64,000 nt of DNA. Origin: Flavobacterium macacae (GTDB lineage: Bacteria > Bacteroidota > Bacteroidia > Flavobacteriales > Flavobacteriaceae). Each line of letters starts with the position of its first letter. Position 1 is the stretch's first letter. Location of the stretch: NCBI RefSeq assembly GCF_003865365.1, contig NZ_RQVR01000001.1:302310-366309 (forward strand). The letters are read 5' to 3'. The notes under the pieces were generated by a model, which saw only the letters and a list, made by a program, of their open reading frames with translations, was not told the DNA's origin and did no database searches. The translations under genes were made by a program, and so were the position numbers. This document shows, piece after piece, positions 7,019-15,456 of the stretch.

Positions 7019-8527
7019 TTATTTCAAAGTTTCAATCGCTTTATTGATTCTGGCAATCGTTTCATCTTTTCCGATGATGCTGATAATGTCATATAGGTGA
7101 GGGCCTTTCAATGATCCGACCAAACTCAATCGAAGCGGTTGCATAATTTTTCCCATCCCGATTTCATTTTCTGTCATCCAAGTTTTAACCGTGTTTTCCA
7201 CATTTTCGGTAGAAAAATCTACAGTGTTTTCTAAAACGTCAATCAGTTTTGTCATCAATTCAGCCGTTTCTGGTTTCCAGTTTTTGGTCGCTTTTTCATC
7301 ATAAGATGTTGGCGCCATAAAAAAGAAATCAGACAAATCCCAAAGCTCAGAAGCAAATGTCGCACGTTCTTTTACCAAACGAACAATTTCTGTAACCGTT
7401 TCAATTGGTCGGTTGATTCCTTTTTCTAATAACGTATGTGAAAGTTCCTTAGCCAAAACTTCGTTGTCAGCTCTCTGGAAATATTGGTTATTGAACCATT
7501 TATTTTTCTCGGGGTCGAATTTTGCTCCGGCTTTGTTAACTCTTCCTAAATCGAAAACGTTTACCAATTCGTCAAGCGTAAACAATTCTTGATCGGTTCC
7601 TGAACTCCAACCTAATAATGCCAAGAAGTTGATAACCGCTTCTGGCAAAAATCCTTTTTCTCTATATCCAGAAGAAACGCCTTCAGCAGTTTTCCATTCT
7701 AAAGGAAATACAGGAAATCCAAGTTTGTCTCCGTCTCTTTTCGATAATTTTCCGTTCCCAACAGGTTTTAAAATCAGTGGCAGATGTGCAAATTCTGGCG
7801 CTTCCCAATTAAAAGCTCTGTACAACAAAACGTGCAATGGCATTGATGGAAGCCATTCTTCACCACGAATCACGTGCGATGTTTCCATCAAATGATCATC
7901 CACAATGTTCGCCAAGTGATAGGTCGGCATTCCGTCGCTTTTATACAAAACTTTATCGTCTAAAAGATTCGTATCAAATTTCACGTCGCCACGAATGATA
8001 TCTTTTAATTGCAAAATTTCATCAACCGGAGTTTTAAAACGAATTACGTAGTCTTCTCCAGCTAAAATTCTTTGTGCCGTTTTTTCAGCAGAATTCGTTA
8101 AAGAGTTATCCAATTGCTCGCGATTGCTGTGATTGTAAATAAATGTTTTTCCGTTTTCTTCGTCGCTTTTGCGCAATTTATCCAAATCTTCTGCAGAATC
8201 AAATGCATAATACGCCCAACCCGAATTGATCAACTGGTCAGCATATTCTTTATACAATTCTTTTCTCTCGCTTTGACGGTAAGGACCAAATTTTTCATTC
8301 TTTCCAACGGTCTCATCCGGAGAAATTCCCAACCATTCCAAGGCTTCTAAAATATATTCTTCAGCGCCAGGAACAAAACGATTTTGGTCAGTATCTTCAA
8401 TACGAAGATAAAAAACACCGCCGTGCTTTTTAGCAAATAGATAATTGAATAGGGCAGTTCTTACGCCACCAATATGCAAAGGTCCAGTCGGACTTGGTGC
8501 AAAACGAACGCGAATTGGTTTAGACAT
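7019..8527 (-). CDS. gltX: Glutamyl-tRNA synthetase
   Basis: This 502-residue class I synthetase charges tRNA-Glu. It starts with RVRFAPSPTGPLHIGGVRTALFNYLFA, which holds the HIGH-type motif, and has the KMSKS equivalent GKLSKRDGD. The C-terminal helical anticodon-binding domain ends with TIARINKAIE. The start is placed at the Met preceding SKPIRVRF, since the 44 upstream in-frame codons are basic and unlike any synthetase. A good promoter with TTG, 19 bp, TATCTTTG ends 19 nt before this ATG. With glnS nearby, the organism has separate GluRS and GlnRS. Confidence 0.96.
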   Translation of the reverse strand: MSKPIRVRFAPSPTGPLHIGGVRTALFNYLFAKKHGGVFYLRIEDTDQNRFVPGAEEYILEALEWLGISPDETVGKNEKFGPYRQSERKELYKEYADQLINSGWAYYAFDSAEDLDKLRKSDEENGKTFIYNHSNREQLDNSLTNSAEKTAQRILAGEDYVIRFKTPVDEILQLKDIIRGDVKFDTNLLDDKVLYKSDGMPTYHLANIVDDHLMETSHVIRGEEWLPSMPLHVLLYRAFNWEAPEFAHLPLILKPVGNGKLSKRDGDKLGFPVFPLEWKTAEGVSSGYREKGFLPEAVINFLALLGWSSGTDQELFTLDELVNVFDLGRVNKAGAKFDPEKNKWFNNQYFQRADNEVLAKELSHTLLEKGINRPIETVTEIVRLVKERATFASELWDLSDFFFMAPTSYDEKATKNWKPETAELMTKLIDVLENTVDFSTENVENTVKTWMTENEIGMGKIMQPLRLSLVGSLKGPHLYDIISIIGKDETIARINKAIETLK

Positions 8528-8545
8528 TTTATATAAATTTTGATG

Positions 8546-8575
8546 CAAAGATACAAAGTAAGAAGCAAGAGACAA
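8546..8575 (-). promoter_or_regulatory. gltX promoter
   Basis: On the minus strand a -33 TTG (8575-8573), a 19-bp spacer and a -7 TATCTTTG (8553-8546) match the Bacteroidetes consensus exactly. The leader would be about 12 nt. Confidence 0.7.
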
Positions 8576-8696
8576 GAGAAAATAGTTTTTCAGATCACGT
8601 CTTTTATCCTTCTTCTTTCGTCTATTCTCTTCAAAATCAGCTCTTGGATACTGAAACAATAATTACTACTTTTAACGGTTATAAAGAAACCACGCA

Positions 8697-8704
8697 TAAT
8701 TTTG
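8697..8704 (+). promoter_or_regulatory. Possible -7 element overlapping the DUF4175 gene start
   Basis: TAATTTTG fits TAnnTTTG but overlaps the TTG at 8702, the first possible start of the next gene. If it is used, translation must begin at the in-frame TTG at 8717. Confidence 0.35.
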
Positions 8705-11700
8705 GAAAATAAAGCATTGATATACGACAAATTAGAAGCTTTCATCAAGAAGTTTTACACCAATGAACTCCTCAAAGGATTAATTTTCTTCATAGGTTTA
8801 GGATTGCTGTACTTGCTTTTTACGCTGTTCTTGGAATATTTCCTTTGGCTGAAACCAATGGGAAGAACCATTTTATTTTGGACATTTATCATCGTGGAAC
8901 TATTCCTTTTGTTCCGATTTATCTTATTTCCTTTGTTCAAATTGTTCAAGCTTCAAAAAGGAATCAATTACGAAGAAGCTTCGAATATCATCGGAAACCA
9001 TTTTTCAGAAGTAAACGACAAGTTGAAGAATTTTCTGCAATTATCAAACGATACCAATCAATCTGAATTATTGTTGGCTTCGATTGATCAAAAAGCACAA
9101 ACCTTAAACCCGATTCCTTTTGGCAACGCCATTAATTTTAAAGGAAATGTAAAATACCTTCCGTGGGCAATTATCCCGATTTTGTTTTTTGCCTTTTTTA
9201 TGATTTCTGGAAACAGCGATGTGATTACCCAAAGTTTCAATAGAGTAGTGCGCTACAACGAACGTTTTTCGCCACCGGCTCCGTTTGCTTTTGTCGTGAC
9301 AAATCCGTCGTTGCAAACCGAACAAGGAAATGATTTTGTGTTGCAAGTAAAATCACAAGGAAAAGTGGTTCCTGAAAACGCGTTGATTTTTATCGATGGC
9401 GAAAGTTATTTTATGGAAAGCACAAAGCCAGGAGTTTTTGAATACAAATTTTCGAAGCCGACTAAAAATGTAAACTTCCATATTGAATCAAATGAAGTCA
9501 CCACAAAAGATTTTGAATTGGCCGTTGTCGCAGTTCCGACGATTGCCAATTTTGAAATGGTTTTGAATTTTCCTTCGTATTTGAATAAAAAATCAGAAAC
9601 AATTCAAGGTTCTGGAAACGCAATTGTTCCCGAAGGCACAAAAGTCACTTGGAAAGTCACCACTTTGGCAACTAAATCGGTGGAATGGTCTGATTTAAAA
9701 ATAATTACGCCTTTTTCTTCGGATGAAAATACATTTAAAATCTCAAAAAGCATCAATCAGAACACAGAATACGAAATTTTGACTTCAAATGCGAATGTCA
9801 AACATTATGAAAAACTGAATTACCAGATTTCAATTATCAAAGATCAGTTCCCGACGATTGCTGTGAACAACGCTCCAGATAGTTTGAAGTTGAATCAAAA
9901 CGTTGTTGTCGGACAAGTTTCTGATGATAACGGTTTGTCAAAATTGCAAATTGTTTTTTATCCAAAGAACAAAAATAATGAAGCCAAGAAAATGGCTTTG
10001 CCTGTGAAAAAGGATGTTTTTGATCAATTCATATTTTCTTTTCCCGGAAATCTTCCGATTGAAGAAGGCGTTTCTTATGAATATTATTTTGAGGTTTTTG
10101 ACAACGATGCGTTGCATAATTTCAAATCAACAAAGTCTTCTGTTTTTGCAGATAGAATGGCAACTGTGGAAGAAAAGGAAGAACAGAATTTGCAACAGCA
10201 AAATGACAACATCAAGAGTTTAGAAAATTCCATAAAAAACAAAGACAAGCAATTGTCAGAAATTGACAAGCTTCAAAAGTTAGGAAAAGAGAAGACCAAC
10301 CTTGAATTTAAAGACCAGCAAAAAGTCAATAATTTTATCCAAAGACAAAAACAGCAGGAGCAAATGATGAAGGAGTTTTCTAAAAAAATGGAAGACAATT
10401 TAGATAAATTCAAGACCGATAAAAAAGATGAATTTAAGGAAGAATTGAAAGATCGCTTGCAGAAAGCAGAAAAAGAAATTGAAAAAAATGAAAAGCTTTT
10501 GGACGAATTAAAAAAGCTTTCAGAGAAATTGAAAGAAGAAGAACTTTTTGAAAAGATTGATAAGTTCAAGCAAAGTTCTAAAAACCAAACTAAGAATTTG
10601 GAACAATTAGTAGAACTTACGAAGAAATATTACGTAGAAAAGAAAGCGGAACAATTAGCCGATAAATTAGACAAGCTTTCTGAAAAGCAAGATAAGTTGG
10701 CTGAAAATGAAAAGGAAAATTCCACAGAAAAGCAAAATGAAATCAACAAAGAGTTTGATAAGATTCATGAGGAATTAGACCAATTAGAGAAAGACAATAA
10801 AGAATTGAAAGCTCCAATGGATATTCCGAAAGACGAACAAACCGAGAAAAGTATTGACGAAGATTTAAAGAAAGCTTCTGACGAATTACAGAAGGACAAA
10901 AAAGATAAAGCTAAGCCGAAACAGAAAAGCGCTTCTCAAAAAATGAAGAAAATGAGCGGTGCAATGATGGAAGCGATGGAAGGAGGCGAGATGGAACAAC
11001 TCGAAGAAGATGTGAAAATGCTTCGCCAAATTCTGGACAATTTATTGGCGTATTCTTTTTCTCAAGAAGACTTACTGAAACAGTTTAGAGGAATTAAAAA
11101 AGGTTCGCTTTCATTCAATAAAAACTTGAAGTTACAGCAAGATTTGAAGTTACAATTCAAGCACGTTGACGACAGTCTGTTTGCGATGTCATTGCGTAAT
11201 CCAAAATTGGGAGAAAACATTACAACAGAAATTGGAAACGTGCATTACAATATTGACAAATCGTTAGAAACTTTAGCAGAAGCCCAAGTGTCAAAAGGAG
11301 TTTCGCACCAGCAATATGCGGTTGCTTCTTCGAATAAATTGGCAGACTTTTTGAGCGAGATTCTGAACGGTATGCAGATGCAGATGCAAATGCAAGGAAT
11401 GGGTTCAGGCAAACCAAAACCAGGCCAAGGCCAAGGAATGCAACTGCCCGATATTATCCAAAAGCAACAAGGTCTTGGAGAGAAGATGAAAGACGGAATG
11501 AAGAAAGGCGACAAACCAGGAGAAAAAGAAGGCGAAGGAAAAGACGGAAAATCTGGTAAAGATGGAAAGCCAAAAGACGGAAAAGGCGGAGGCCAACAAG
11601 GAGAAGGCGGTGAAGATGGAGAAGGTGATGCTGGCAAAGTTTTAGAAATTTACAAAGAACAAGTTCGTCTTCGCGAAGCATTGCAAAAAGCGTTAGAAAA

Positions 11701-12034
11701 AGAAGGAATGGGTGGCAACGGTCAGAACGCTTTGAACCAAATGAAACAGATTGAAAAGGATTTGCTGAACAAGGGTTTTAAAAATGAAACGCTTCAAAAG
11801 ATGCTGAATTTAAAGCACGAATTATTGAAATTAGATAATGCCATTCAAGAACAAGGCGAAGAAAACAAACGCCAATCGCAAACAAATAAAAAGGATTTTA
11901 ATAATCAAACGAATGCTGTTTCGCCTGCATTAAAGCAATATTTAAACAGCATAGAAATATTAAACAGACAAACACTACCTTTGCGCCCGAATTATAACCA
12001 GAAGGTTCAAGAATATTTTAGAAAAGATGATTAG
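8702..12034 (+). CDS. DUF4175-family large membrane/coiled-coil protein
   Basis: This 1110-residue protein has two N-terminal membrane helices (about residues 23-45 and 57-78) and a third near 150-170. An Ig-like extracytoplasmic region follows to about residue 480, then a very long Lys/Glu/Asp/Gln coiled coil (about 490-760) and a Gly/Lys/Asp-rich low-complexity stretch near 900-980. This is the layout of the Bacteroidetes DUF4175 family, whose function is unknown; cell-envelope scaffolding is only a guess. There is no ATG near the N-terminus: TTG at 8702 or TTG at 8717 must be used. The stop overlaps ybeY by 8 bp, indicating translational coupling. Confidence 0.85.
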   Translation: MENKALIYDKLEAFIKKFYTNELLKGLIFFIGLGLLYLLFTLFLEYFLWLKPMGRTILFWTFIIVELFLLFRFILFPLFKLFKLQKGINYEEASNIIGNHFSEVNDKLKNFLQLSNDTNQSELLLASIDQKAQTLNPIPFGNAINFKGNVKYLPWAIIPILFFAFFMISGNSDVITQSFNRVVRYNERFSPPAPFAFVVTNPSLQTEQGNDFVLQVKSQGKVVPENALIFIDGESYFMESTKPGVFEYKFSKPTKNVNFHIESNEVTTKDFELAVVAVPTIANFEMVLNFPSYLNKKSETIQGSGNAIVPEGTKVTWKVTTLATKSVEWSDLKIITPFSSDENTFKISKSINQNTEYEILTSNANVKHYEKLNYQISIIKDQFPTIAVNNAPDSLKLNQNVVVGQVSDDNGLSKLQIVFYPKNKNNEAKKMALPVKKDVFDQFIFSFPGNLPIEEGVSYEYYFEVFDNDALHNFKSTKSSVFADRMATVEEKEEQNLQQQNDNIKSLENSIKNKDKQLSEIDKLQKLGKEKTNLEFKDQQKVNNFIQRQKQQEQMMKEFSKKMEDNLDKFKTDKKDEFKEELKDRLQKAEKEIEKNEKLLDELKKLSEKLKEEELFEKIDKFKQSSKNQTKNLEQLVELTKKYYVEKKAEQLADKLDKLSEKQDKLAENEKENSTEKQNEINKEFDKIHEELDQLEKDNKELKAPMDIPKDEQTEKSIDEDLKKASDELQKDKKDKAKPKQKSASQKMKKMSGAMMEAMEGGEMEQLEEDVKMLRQILDNLLAYSFSQEDLLKQFRGIKKGSLSFNKNLKLQQDLKLQFKHVDDSLFAMSLRNPKLGENITTEIGNVHYNIDKSLETLAEAQVSKGVSHQQYAVASSNKLADFLSEILNGMQMQMQMQGMGSGKPKPGQGQGMQLPDIIQKQQGLGEKMKDGMKKGDKPGEKEGEGKDGKSGKDGKPKDGKGGGQQGEGGEDGEGDAGKVLEIYKEQVRLREALQKALEKEGMGGNGQNALNQMKQIEKDLLNKGFKNETLQKMLNLKHELLKLDNAIQEQGEENKRQSQTNKKDFNNQTNAVSPALKQYLNSIEILNRQTLPLRPNYNQKVQEYFRKDD

Positions 12035-12446
12035 TTTTAATTACGAAACCGACTTTGAATTATCAGACGAAACCGCCATTTCAAATTGGCTTTCACAAGT
12101 GATTTTATCAGAGTCAAAAAAGGAAGGGGATATCAATTATGTATTTTGTGACGATGAATATCTTCACAAGATTAACGTTGAATATTTAGACCACGACACC
12201 TTAACAGATATCATAAGTTTTGATTATTCAATAGGGAATGAGTTGCACGGAGATATTTTTGTTTCTGTAGAAAGGGTTGCTGATAACGCTAAAGATTATG
12301 AAGTAACTTTTGATGAAGAATTGAAAAGAGTGTTGGTTCATGGTATTCTTCATTATGCAGGTTACAAAGATAAATCAGAAGATGACGAGCTTAAAATGCG
12401 TCAAAAGGAAGAAGAGAAAATGGCAATGTTCCACGTGAAACAATAG
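12027..12446 (+). CDS. ybeY: Endoribonuclease YbeY, rRNA maturation
   Basis: This 139-residue protein matches the UPF0054/YbeY metalloprotein involved in 16S rRNA 3'-end processing and late ribosome quality control. The central DTLTDIISFDY segment and the HGILHYAGYKDKSEDDE motif are clear. The family zinc motif is H-x3-H-x5-H, but here the third position is Asp, so a ligand is replaced. The last residues, MFHVKQ, are encoded by a parS-like 16-mer. The start overlaps the DUF4175 stop by 8 bp. Confidence 0.93.
   Translation: MISFNYETDFELSDETAISNWLSQVILSESKKEGDINYVFCDDEYLHKINVEYLDHDTLTDIISFDYSIGNELHGDIFVSVERVADNAKDYEVTFDEELKRVLVHGILHYAGYKDKSEDDELKMRQKEEEKMAMFHVKQ
12427..12442. other. parS-like site 1
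   Basis: TGTTCCACGTGAAACA differs by one base from the canonical ParB-binding parS palindrome TGTTTCACGTGAAACA. It lies inside the last codons of ybeY. Confidence 0.75.
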
Positions 12447-12483
12447 CTTAAAGTTCTTTTTTAAAAGTACAAATTTCGATTAA

Positions 12484-12499
12484 CGTTCCACGTGGAACA
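12484..12499. other. parS-like site 2
   Basis: CGTTCCACGTGGAACA keeps the CACGTG core and symmetric GTTC/GAAC arms. It lies in the intergenic region 42 bp before the mnmG start. Confidence 0.7.
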
Positions 12500-12541
12500 A
12501 AATTAAATTTCTGTTTATTCAGAAGTTGAAAGGAAAATAAA

Positions 12542-14413
12542 ATGTTTCAAGATACATACGATGTAATTGTTGTTGGAGCCGGCCACGCTGGCTCAGAAGC
12601 CGCCGCGGCAGCGGCGAATTTAGGTTCTAAAACTTTATTGGTGACAATGAGTTTACAGAACATCGCGCAAATGTCTTGCAATCCTGCGATGGGTGGAATT
12701 GCAAAAGGACAGATTGTGCGGGAGATTGACGCTTTGGGCGGTTACTCCGGAATTGTTTCTGACAGGACGGCAATCCAGTTCAAGATGCTCAACAAATCAA
12801 AAGGACCTGCCATGTGGTCACCCCGTGTTCAAAGCGACAGAATGCGTTTTGCAGAAGAGTGGAGAATGATGCTGGAAGGAACTCCGAATCTTGATTTTTA
12901 CCAAGAAATGGTTAAAGGATTGATTATTGAAAACGGAAAAATCGCAGGAATCAGAACTTCGCTTGGCGTTGAAATCAGGTCGAAATCAGTTGTCTTGACC
13001 AATGGAACTTTCTTGAATGGATTGATCCATATTGGAGAAAAACAATTCGGCGGAGGTAGAGCTGGAGAAAGTGCGGCGTACGGAATTACAGAAGATCTAG
13101 TTCGTGCTGGATTTATTGCTGGAAGAATGAAAACAGGAACGCCCCCGCGTGTGGATGGCCGTTCCTTGGATTATTCAAAAATGGAAGAACAGCCCGGAGA
13201 TGTAAATCCAAGTAAGTTTTCATATTCTGATATCACCAAACCTTTGTCTGTCCAAAAGTCATGTCACATGACCTACACGTCGCTGCAAGTGCACGATTTG
13301 TTGCGTGAAGGTTTTGATCGTTCGCCAATGTTTAATGGAAGGATTCAGTCGCTCGGACCAAGATATTGTCCATCGATTGAAGATAAAATCAACCGTTTTG
13401 CAGACAAAGACAGACACCAATTGTTTGTGGAGCCAGAAGGATGGAATACATGCGAAGTGTATGTTAATGGATTCTCAACTTCGCTTCCTGAAGAAGTTCA
13501 GTTTAAAGCGCTTCGTTCTGTTGTTGGTTTTGAAAAAGTCAAATTCTTCCGTCCTGGTTATGCTATTGAATACGATTATTTCCCACCAACACAATTAAAA
13601 CATACGTTAGAAACTAAACTTGTGGAAGGTTTGTACTTCGCTGGACAAATTAACGGAACGACAGGTTATGAAGAAGCGGCTTCTCAAGGTTTAATGGCCG
13701 GAATCAATGCGCATTTAAAAGTGCACGAAAAAGAGCCATTAATTTTAAAAAGAGATGAGGCTTATATTGGCGTTTTAATTGATGATTTAATTACAAAAGG
13801 CACAGAAGAGCCATACAGAATGTTTACGTCTCGAGCGGAATACAGAACACTTTTAAGGCAAGATAATGCAGATTTTAGGCTAACACCTATGTCGCACGAA
13901 ATTGGCCTTGCTTCAGAAGCGCGTTTGCGCCGAATGGAAAAAAAGCTTAAAGATTCTGAATCTATGGTTTCTTTTTTCAAAGAAACAAGTGTTACAGTTG
14001 CAGAAACAAATCCGATTTTAGAAGAGAAAGGTTCTGCAGCAATCAACCAGCCTGATAAAATGTTCAAGGTGTTTTCTCGTCCGCAAATTGACCTGAACGA
14101 TATGATGAAGTTTGATAAAGTGGCTAAATACGTAGAAGAAAACAACTATGATCAGGAGGTTCTAGAACAAGCCGAAATTCAAGTTAAATATTCTGGCTAC
14201 ATCGAAAAAGAACGAAACAACGCGGATAAATTGACGCGGTTGGAAGATGTAAAAATCCCAGATTCTTTTGATTATGATAAAATAAAATCATTGTCACATG
14301 AAGCAAAAGAGAAGTTTAAAAAGATTTGTCCGGTAACTTTGTCTCAAGCGTCCCGAATTAGCGGGGTTTCTCCAAGTGATATTTCGGTATTACTAATTCA
14401 CATGGGAAGATAA
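12542..14413 (+). CDS. mnmG: tRNA uridine-5-carboxymethylaminomethyl modification enzyme MnmG (GidA)
   Basis: At 623 residues this is normal length. MnmG with MnmE uses FAD, a folate one-carbon unit and glycine or ammonium to modify wobble U34 of certain tRNAs in the cytosol. The N-terminal dinucleotide fold has VVGAGHAGSEAAAAAA (residues 10-25). Family blocks follow: SCNPAMGGIAKG near residue 45, GTFLNGLIHIGEKQFGGGR, and the tRNA-binding C-terminus with YSGYIEKE and a SQASRISGVSPSDIS helix. gidA is classically close to the replication origin, which fits the parS-like sites on both sides. Its TAA overlaps the next ATG by one base. Confidence 0.97.
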   Translation: MFQDTYDVIVVGAGHAGSEAAAAAANLGSKTLLVTMSLQNIAQMSCNPAMGGIAKGQIVREIDALGGYSGIVSDRTAIQFKMLNKSKGPAMWSPRVQSDRMRFAEEWRMMLEGTPNLDFYQEMVKGLIIENGKIAGIRTSLGVEIRSKSVVLTNGTFLNGLIHIGEKQFGGGRAGESAAYGITEDLVRAGFIAGRMKTGTPPRVDGRSLDYSKMEEQPGDVNPSKFSYSDITKPLSVQKSCHMTYTSLQVHDLLREGFDRSPMFNGRIQSLGPRYCPSIEDKINRFADKDRHQLFVEPEGWNTCEVYVNGFSTSLPEEVQFKALRSVVGFEKVKFFRPGYAIEYDYFPPTQLKHTLETKLVEGLYFAGQINGTTGYEEAASQGLMAGINAHLKVHEKEPLILKRDEAYIGVLIDDLITKGTEEPYRMFTSRAEYRTLLRQDNADFRLTPMSHEIGLASEARLRRMEKKLKDSESMVSFFKETSVTVAETNPILEEKGSAAINQPDKMFKVFSRPQIDLNDMMKFDKVAKYVEENNYDQEVLEQAEIQVKYSGYIEKERNNADKLTRLEDVKIPDSFDYDKIKSLSHEAKEKFKKICPVTLSQASRISGVSPSDISVLLIHMGR

Positions 14414-14928
14414 TGTTTCACGTGGAACGAATGATTCAACAGCGCATTATCAAAGGGATCTTCTCGATTCTTTTGATAATTTTTGTTTCTATATCTTGTT
14501 TTCCAGTTAAGTCAATCTCTAGTATAGCGGATTATCATATTTTAAATGCTACAGCCTCAAAAGAACTTAAGAAGGAAAGTCTTGCGATTTTTATGTTTGA
14601 GGATAAAAGAGTGAAAAACTCTTTCCAAAACTTCCTTAAGATAAAGCTTAATATGCAGAATGAAAATCGAAATTTTACGGTAAAAATCCAAGGTGAAAAA
14701 TTCGTCATTTCTGTTTTGGATAAGACGGAAACTGAAAAAATGATTTCTTTTGAAGATTACATTTTTAAAAATTCAGAAAAAGAAATTTTAAAAGAAGGGA
14801 ACCAAAAATCATATATTTCCATTTCTGTTATGGATAGAGTTGGAAACGACTGTCTGAAAAATAACTCGATTTATCAAAATTTGGTTGTCAATTATTTAAA
14901 AGAATTGAAACTTGAATACTCTAAATAA
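14413..14928 (+). CDS. Putative lipoprotein, paralogue A
   Basis: I do not recognise a family for this 171-residue protein. After MFHVER it has a basic stretch, a hydrophobic core and a lipobox-like VSISC, so it is probably a lipoprotein. It is a diverged paralogue of the next gene: both share [RM]xVKGIF or RIIKGIF, a late ISV(M/I)-x-[RE]-x-G/N-NDCL or EDCL block and a C-terminal VxYLKxLKxEY motif. The first six codons fall within a parS-like site, so either translation starts inside parS or the true start is the Met at codon 7 (14431). It follows mnmG with a TAATG overlap. Confidence 0.7.
   Translation: MFHVERMIQQRIIKGIFSILLIIFVSISCFPVKSISSIADYHILNATASKELKKESLAIFMFEDKRVKNSFQNFLKIKLNMQNENRNFTVKIQGEKFVISVLDKTETEKMISFEDYIFKNSEKEILKEGNQKSYISISVMDRVGNDCLKNNSIYQNLVVNYLKELKLEYSK
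14414..14429. other. parS-like site 3
   Basis: TGTTTCACGTGGAACG differs by two bases from canonical parS. It starts at the second base of the ATG of paralogue A. Confidence 0.72.
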
Positions 14929-14934
14929 TTAAAT

Positions 14935-15456
14935 ATGTTTCACGTGAAACGTTTTGTTCAAAACCGTATGGTCAAAGGGATCTTCTTGATTTATTTTATT
15001 TCTTTTGTTTTTGGAAGTTGCGCTGTCTCAAGAACAGGCTACCAGATTGACGATTATTACATTTCAGAAAACGGTAAAGAAATTATAGGTACAAAACCTT
15101 TGAATGCTTTCATATTCGAAAATAACGTAACCAATCTTCCGTTTGAACAATTTTTAGCTCTAAAATTCAAACTGAATAATTTACTATCAAGAGAATTCTG
15201 GATTACAATCAATGGAAGCAAATACAAATTGATCATTTATGAAAATTCAGAATTCGATAAATACTTTGGATATTCAAATTTCGCAGCCGTTAATCAAGAA
15301 AATTTAACAAATATTGTAGGCGGACAATCCAAATTTATTGCCATTTCAGTGATTAATGAATTCAATGAAGATTGCCTTTCAGACAAATCGATGCTCCAAA
15401 ATGTAGTAACGGTTTACTTAAAAAACTTAAAAGACGAATACATCAAGATTAAATAA
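14935..15456 (+). CDS. Putative lipoprotein, paralogue B
   Basis: This 173-residue protein is related to its upstream neighbour over its full length: MFHVKR start, VKGIF, hydrophobic signal with lipobox FGSC, an N-terminal DYYIS block corresponding to DYHIL in paralogue A, and a terminal VTVYLKNLKDEYIK. It is of unknown function and probably an anchored periplasmic or outer-membrane lipoprotein. The first codons overlap the fourth parS-like site. An internal Met at codon 12 is an alternative start that would leave a more standard signal peptide. It overlaps the following methyltransferase gene by one base. Confidence 0.7.
   Translation: MFHVKRFVQNRMVKGIFLIYFISFVFGSCAVSRTGYQIDDYYISENGKEIIGTKPLNAFIFENNVTNLPFEQFLALKFKLNNLLSREFWITINGSKYKLIIYENSEFDKYFGYSNFAAVNQENLTNIVGGQSKFIAISVINEFNEDCLSDKSMLQNVVTVYLKNLKDEYIKIK
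14936..14951. other. parS-like site 4
   Basis: TGTTTCACGTGAAACG differs from canonical parS only in the last base. It begins at the second base of the ATG of paralogue B. Confidence 0.8.

Noticed and set aside
7860..7880. A CACGTG hexamer in gltX as another parS site
   Set aside because: The arms around the core are not symmetric and do not match GTTTC/GAAAC.
11245..11637. A 130-codon minus-strand frame rich in Pro and Ser inside the DUF4175 gene
   Set aside because: It is the antisense of a Gly/Lys/Glu-rich low-complexity stretch; composition explains the open frame.
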